Source: Peromyscus leucopus (taxonomy: Eukaryota > Chordata > Mammalia > Rodentia > Cricetidae). From it: a stretch of 64,000 nucleotides of DNA. Positions 62,300-64,000 of this stretch are shown here, in pieces; the first letter of the stretch is position 1, and every line of letters starts with the position of its first letter. The position numbers and the translations under genes are program-made. The stretch is taken from the NCBI RefSeq assembly GCF_004664715.2, contig NC_051075.1:28588332-28652331 (forward strand), in the 5' to 3' direction. The notes under the pieces were generated by a model. That model had not been told where the DNA came from. It was given only the letters and a program-made list of their open reading frames with translations, and did no database searches.

Positions 62300-64000
62300 T
62301 CTTCCTTTAAAAAATTTTATAATTGGTTATGTATTTCTGTTTTTCCTATCCTTTTGGTTCTGTTCCCCACTAAAAATAAAGTAAATTTTATAAAATGAAT
62401 TTTATAAAATAAGACAAAGCAAGGTCTGAGTTAAGTGTAGGGTCTATTCTGAGGATTTAAAGCATATGCATATATGTATAAGGGGTGGAGATGACAGGCA
62501 ATGCCAAAACACTCCTTACTGATATTATTTTTCAATATTATTGAGATTTTAAAGTTTTCCTGTACTATCATTTCATATTCTAAAGAAGTCATCTTTGGCA
62601 CATGTTATTTCTTTTTGTGCTCATTACTTTTTTGGTCTCTTCTGAGGAACCTTTTGTGTGAGTGTATTAGGAAGATTCAGGACAGCTGCAATACTTTTTT
62701 GATGGGGTAAAGAAGGCATACCTTTATTTTACTGTTACTCTTTGAGAATAGTAAAATTAAGGAAAATGAGTGTTATTCTCTTTCAAGATTTACTGATGAA
62801 TTCTATCTGGTGTAGGAGATATGAATCAACTTTAGGAAAATTGGAGAAGAGGCTGCTTGAAAAAGTAAAGAATCTAAAATGTAAGAGCAGACACTAGGAA
62901 ACAGTGCTGTTTATTTCTTCCCAAGAGCTTTGTAACAATAGCTTCAAAATAATAACTAGTGAGAATCATCTCACTCATGCCCACTGTCAAGAAAATCACC
63001 AATATTGTTTCTCTTCCAAAGGTGACTGACAGCAAATCGGTCTGTGAGCTTTGGATGCTAGCTTAATTGATAATTAATGGTAATTTACTTGATAATTAGA
63101 TCATGTTAACAACACAATAGATTTTCTGTATCCTCATGATTTCTAAGAAAATATTAAAGATGTTTTATCTCTGAATCTCAAAGGGATATGCAGATATCCA
63201 CCCCATAAGATGGCATCAGTATGCCACTGAACTGAGGGACATAATGTGACTCTGTGAGAAAATGTCTCATAAGGACTTTCCTGTCATGCCAAATCTTACT
63301 CTGCTTTTAAATGATAAAAGGAAAAAGCAGATGGAATATAGGAAGCAATAAATAATAGAAAATAAGTGTTATAATGAGAGCCATGTATACCAGATACATC
63401 TCCAGAAGGAACAGTTTGTAATCATGTTCTCAGGAGAAGAAAAGGGACAATCATCTTTCCAGAGAGAATATAATTTTTTTTCTGTAAAGCATGTCATTGA
63501 GAGCAATCTATGCTTATGCTTTCAACATACAGTACAGTCACAACATGAGGAAGAGGCAGTATGCATGTGAGCTTTACAGAGGCATCACTAAGCTGATAGG
63601 ATGTCAAAGAACAAACATGGGAAGAATCATGTATGCATCCACAATAAACAACATACAATGTTAATTACTATGGGAGTAAGATTGTATGGAGGCAAAATTA
63701 GGCAATCAGGATAATACAGCAGCATTGCAGTATTAAGGGAGCAGTAAGAGTCACTGGAGTTAAATAGCACAACATTTAAAAATAGACTTTTTACTGTTTC
63801 TTTCTTATTGGGGGGACCACAGAGATAATTGTTGCAAAAATATAAATAGAAGAGAAGGAACAAATAGCAAATATTCACCATGACTTTACATAGCTCATAG
63901 TTATGCAATGATACCTCAGAAGTCTAAAACCCATAACTGGTGAAATTCATAAGATAATTCAAAATGCAATGGTTAATCATGAGTATTATTCCTCCAGGTT
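62300..64000. other. Unassigned AT-rich sequence
   Basis: No exon, RNA gene or repeat recognised. The minus-strand frame at 63627-63908 has a leucine/phenylalanine-rich start but no family features. Confidence 0.4.

Overview
This is mammalian nuclear DNA from a rodent, most likely a cricetid (deer mouse, vole or hamster group). The evidence is B1 and B2/B3 SINEs, rodent L1/Lx LINE pieces in every state of decay, long (CT)n, (TG)n and (GAAA)n tracts, and class II (ERVK/betaretrovirus-like) endogenous retroviruses (ERVs) primed by tRNA-Lys and resembling the mys/mysTR group. The B1 consensus seen here looks cricetid, possibly Peromyscus-like; that last step is inference. I see no host protein-coding exon, tRNA, rRNA or CRISPR array. 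All substantial open frames belong to retroelements.

Layout. 1-2039: unassigned sequence, two solo LTRs (families D and C), a B1 and a 24-bp minisatellite. 2040-14304: a 5'-truncated minus-strand L1 with 16-bp target-site duplications (TSDs), split by provirus 1 (3533-13324, 6-bp TSD GTCTTT). 14305-18140: old L1/Lx pieces and a solo A-type LTR. 18141-26345: provirus 2 (6-bp TSD GATGTA), inserted in an Lx-like 3' UTR that resumes at 26352. 27.5-57.5 kb: AT-rich sequence with scattered SINEs, solo LTRs, one 3' ERV fragment on the minus strand (29913-31345), L1 pieces and a 56-bp-arm inverted repeat near 43.7 kb. 57.5-61.7 kb: a plus-strand L1 with 5' region, ORF1 and ORF2, broken by two LTRs, a chimeric SINE and a GA tract. 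The rest looks unassigned.

Provirus 2 is an almost textbook element: LTR-B, PBS, splice donor, gag (431 codons), pro-pol in the -1 frame, a 2.5-kb 3' region without env, polypurine tract and LTR-B. The LTRs differ at 3 of 413 positions and gag and pro-pol are uninterrupted. In both proviruses pro-pol should be reached through a G GGA AAC slippery site, followed seven bases later by a perfect 7-bp hairpin.

Provirus 1 is the most interesting object. It carries a gag-pro-pol body of the same family, but its outer LTRs are of another family (LTR-A, 367/369 bp, nearly identical to each other). Inside it lies one LTR-B, followed by a second, full 18-nt PBS, a different leader and a remnant of a different pol end. 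The order is LTR-A / PBS / B body / LTR-B / PBS / foreign leader and pol tail / LTR-A. Both switches fall at the LTR-PBS border, within or beside 14 shared bases. A perfect TSD and near-identical outer LTRs indicate that the composite integrated as one unit.
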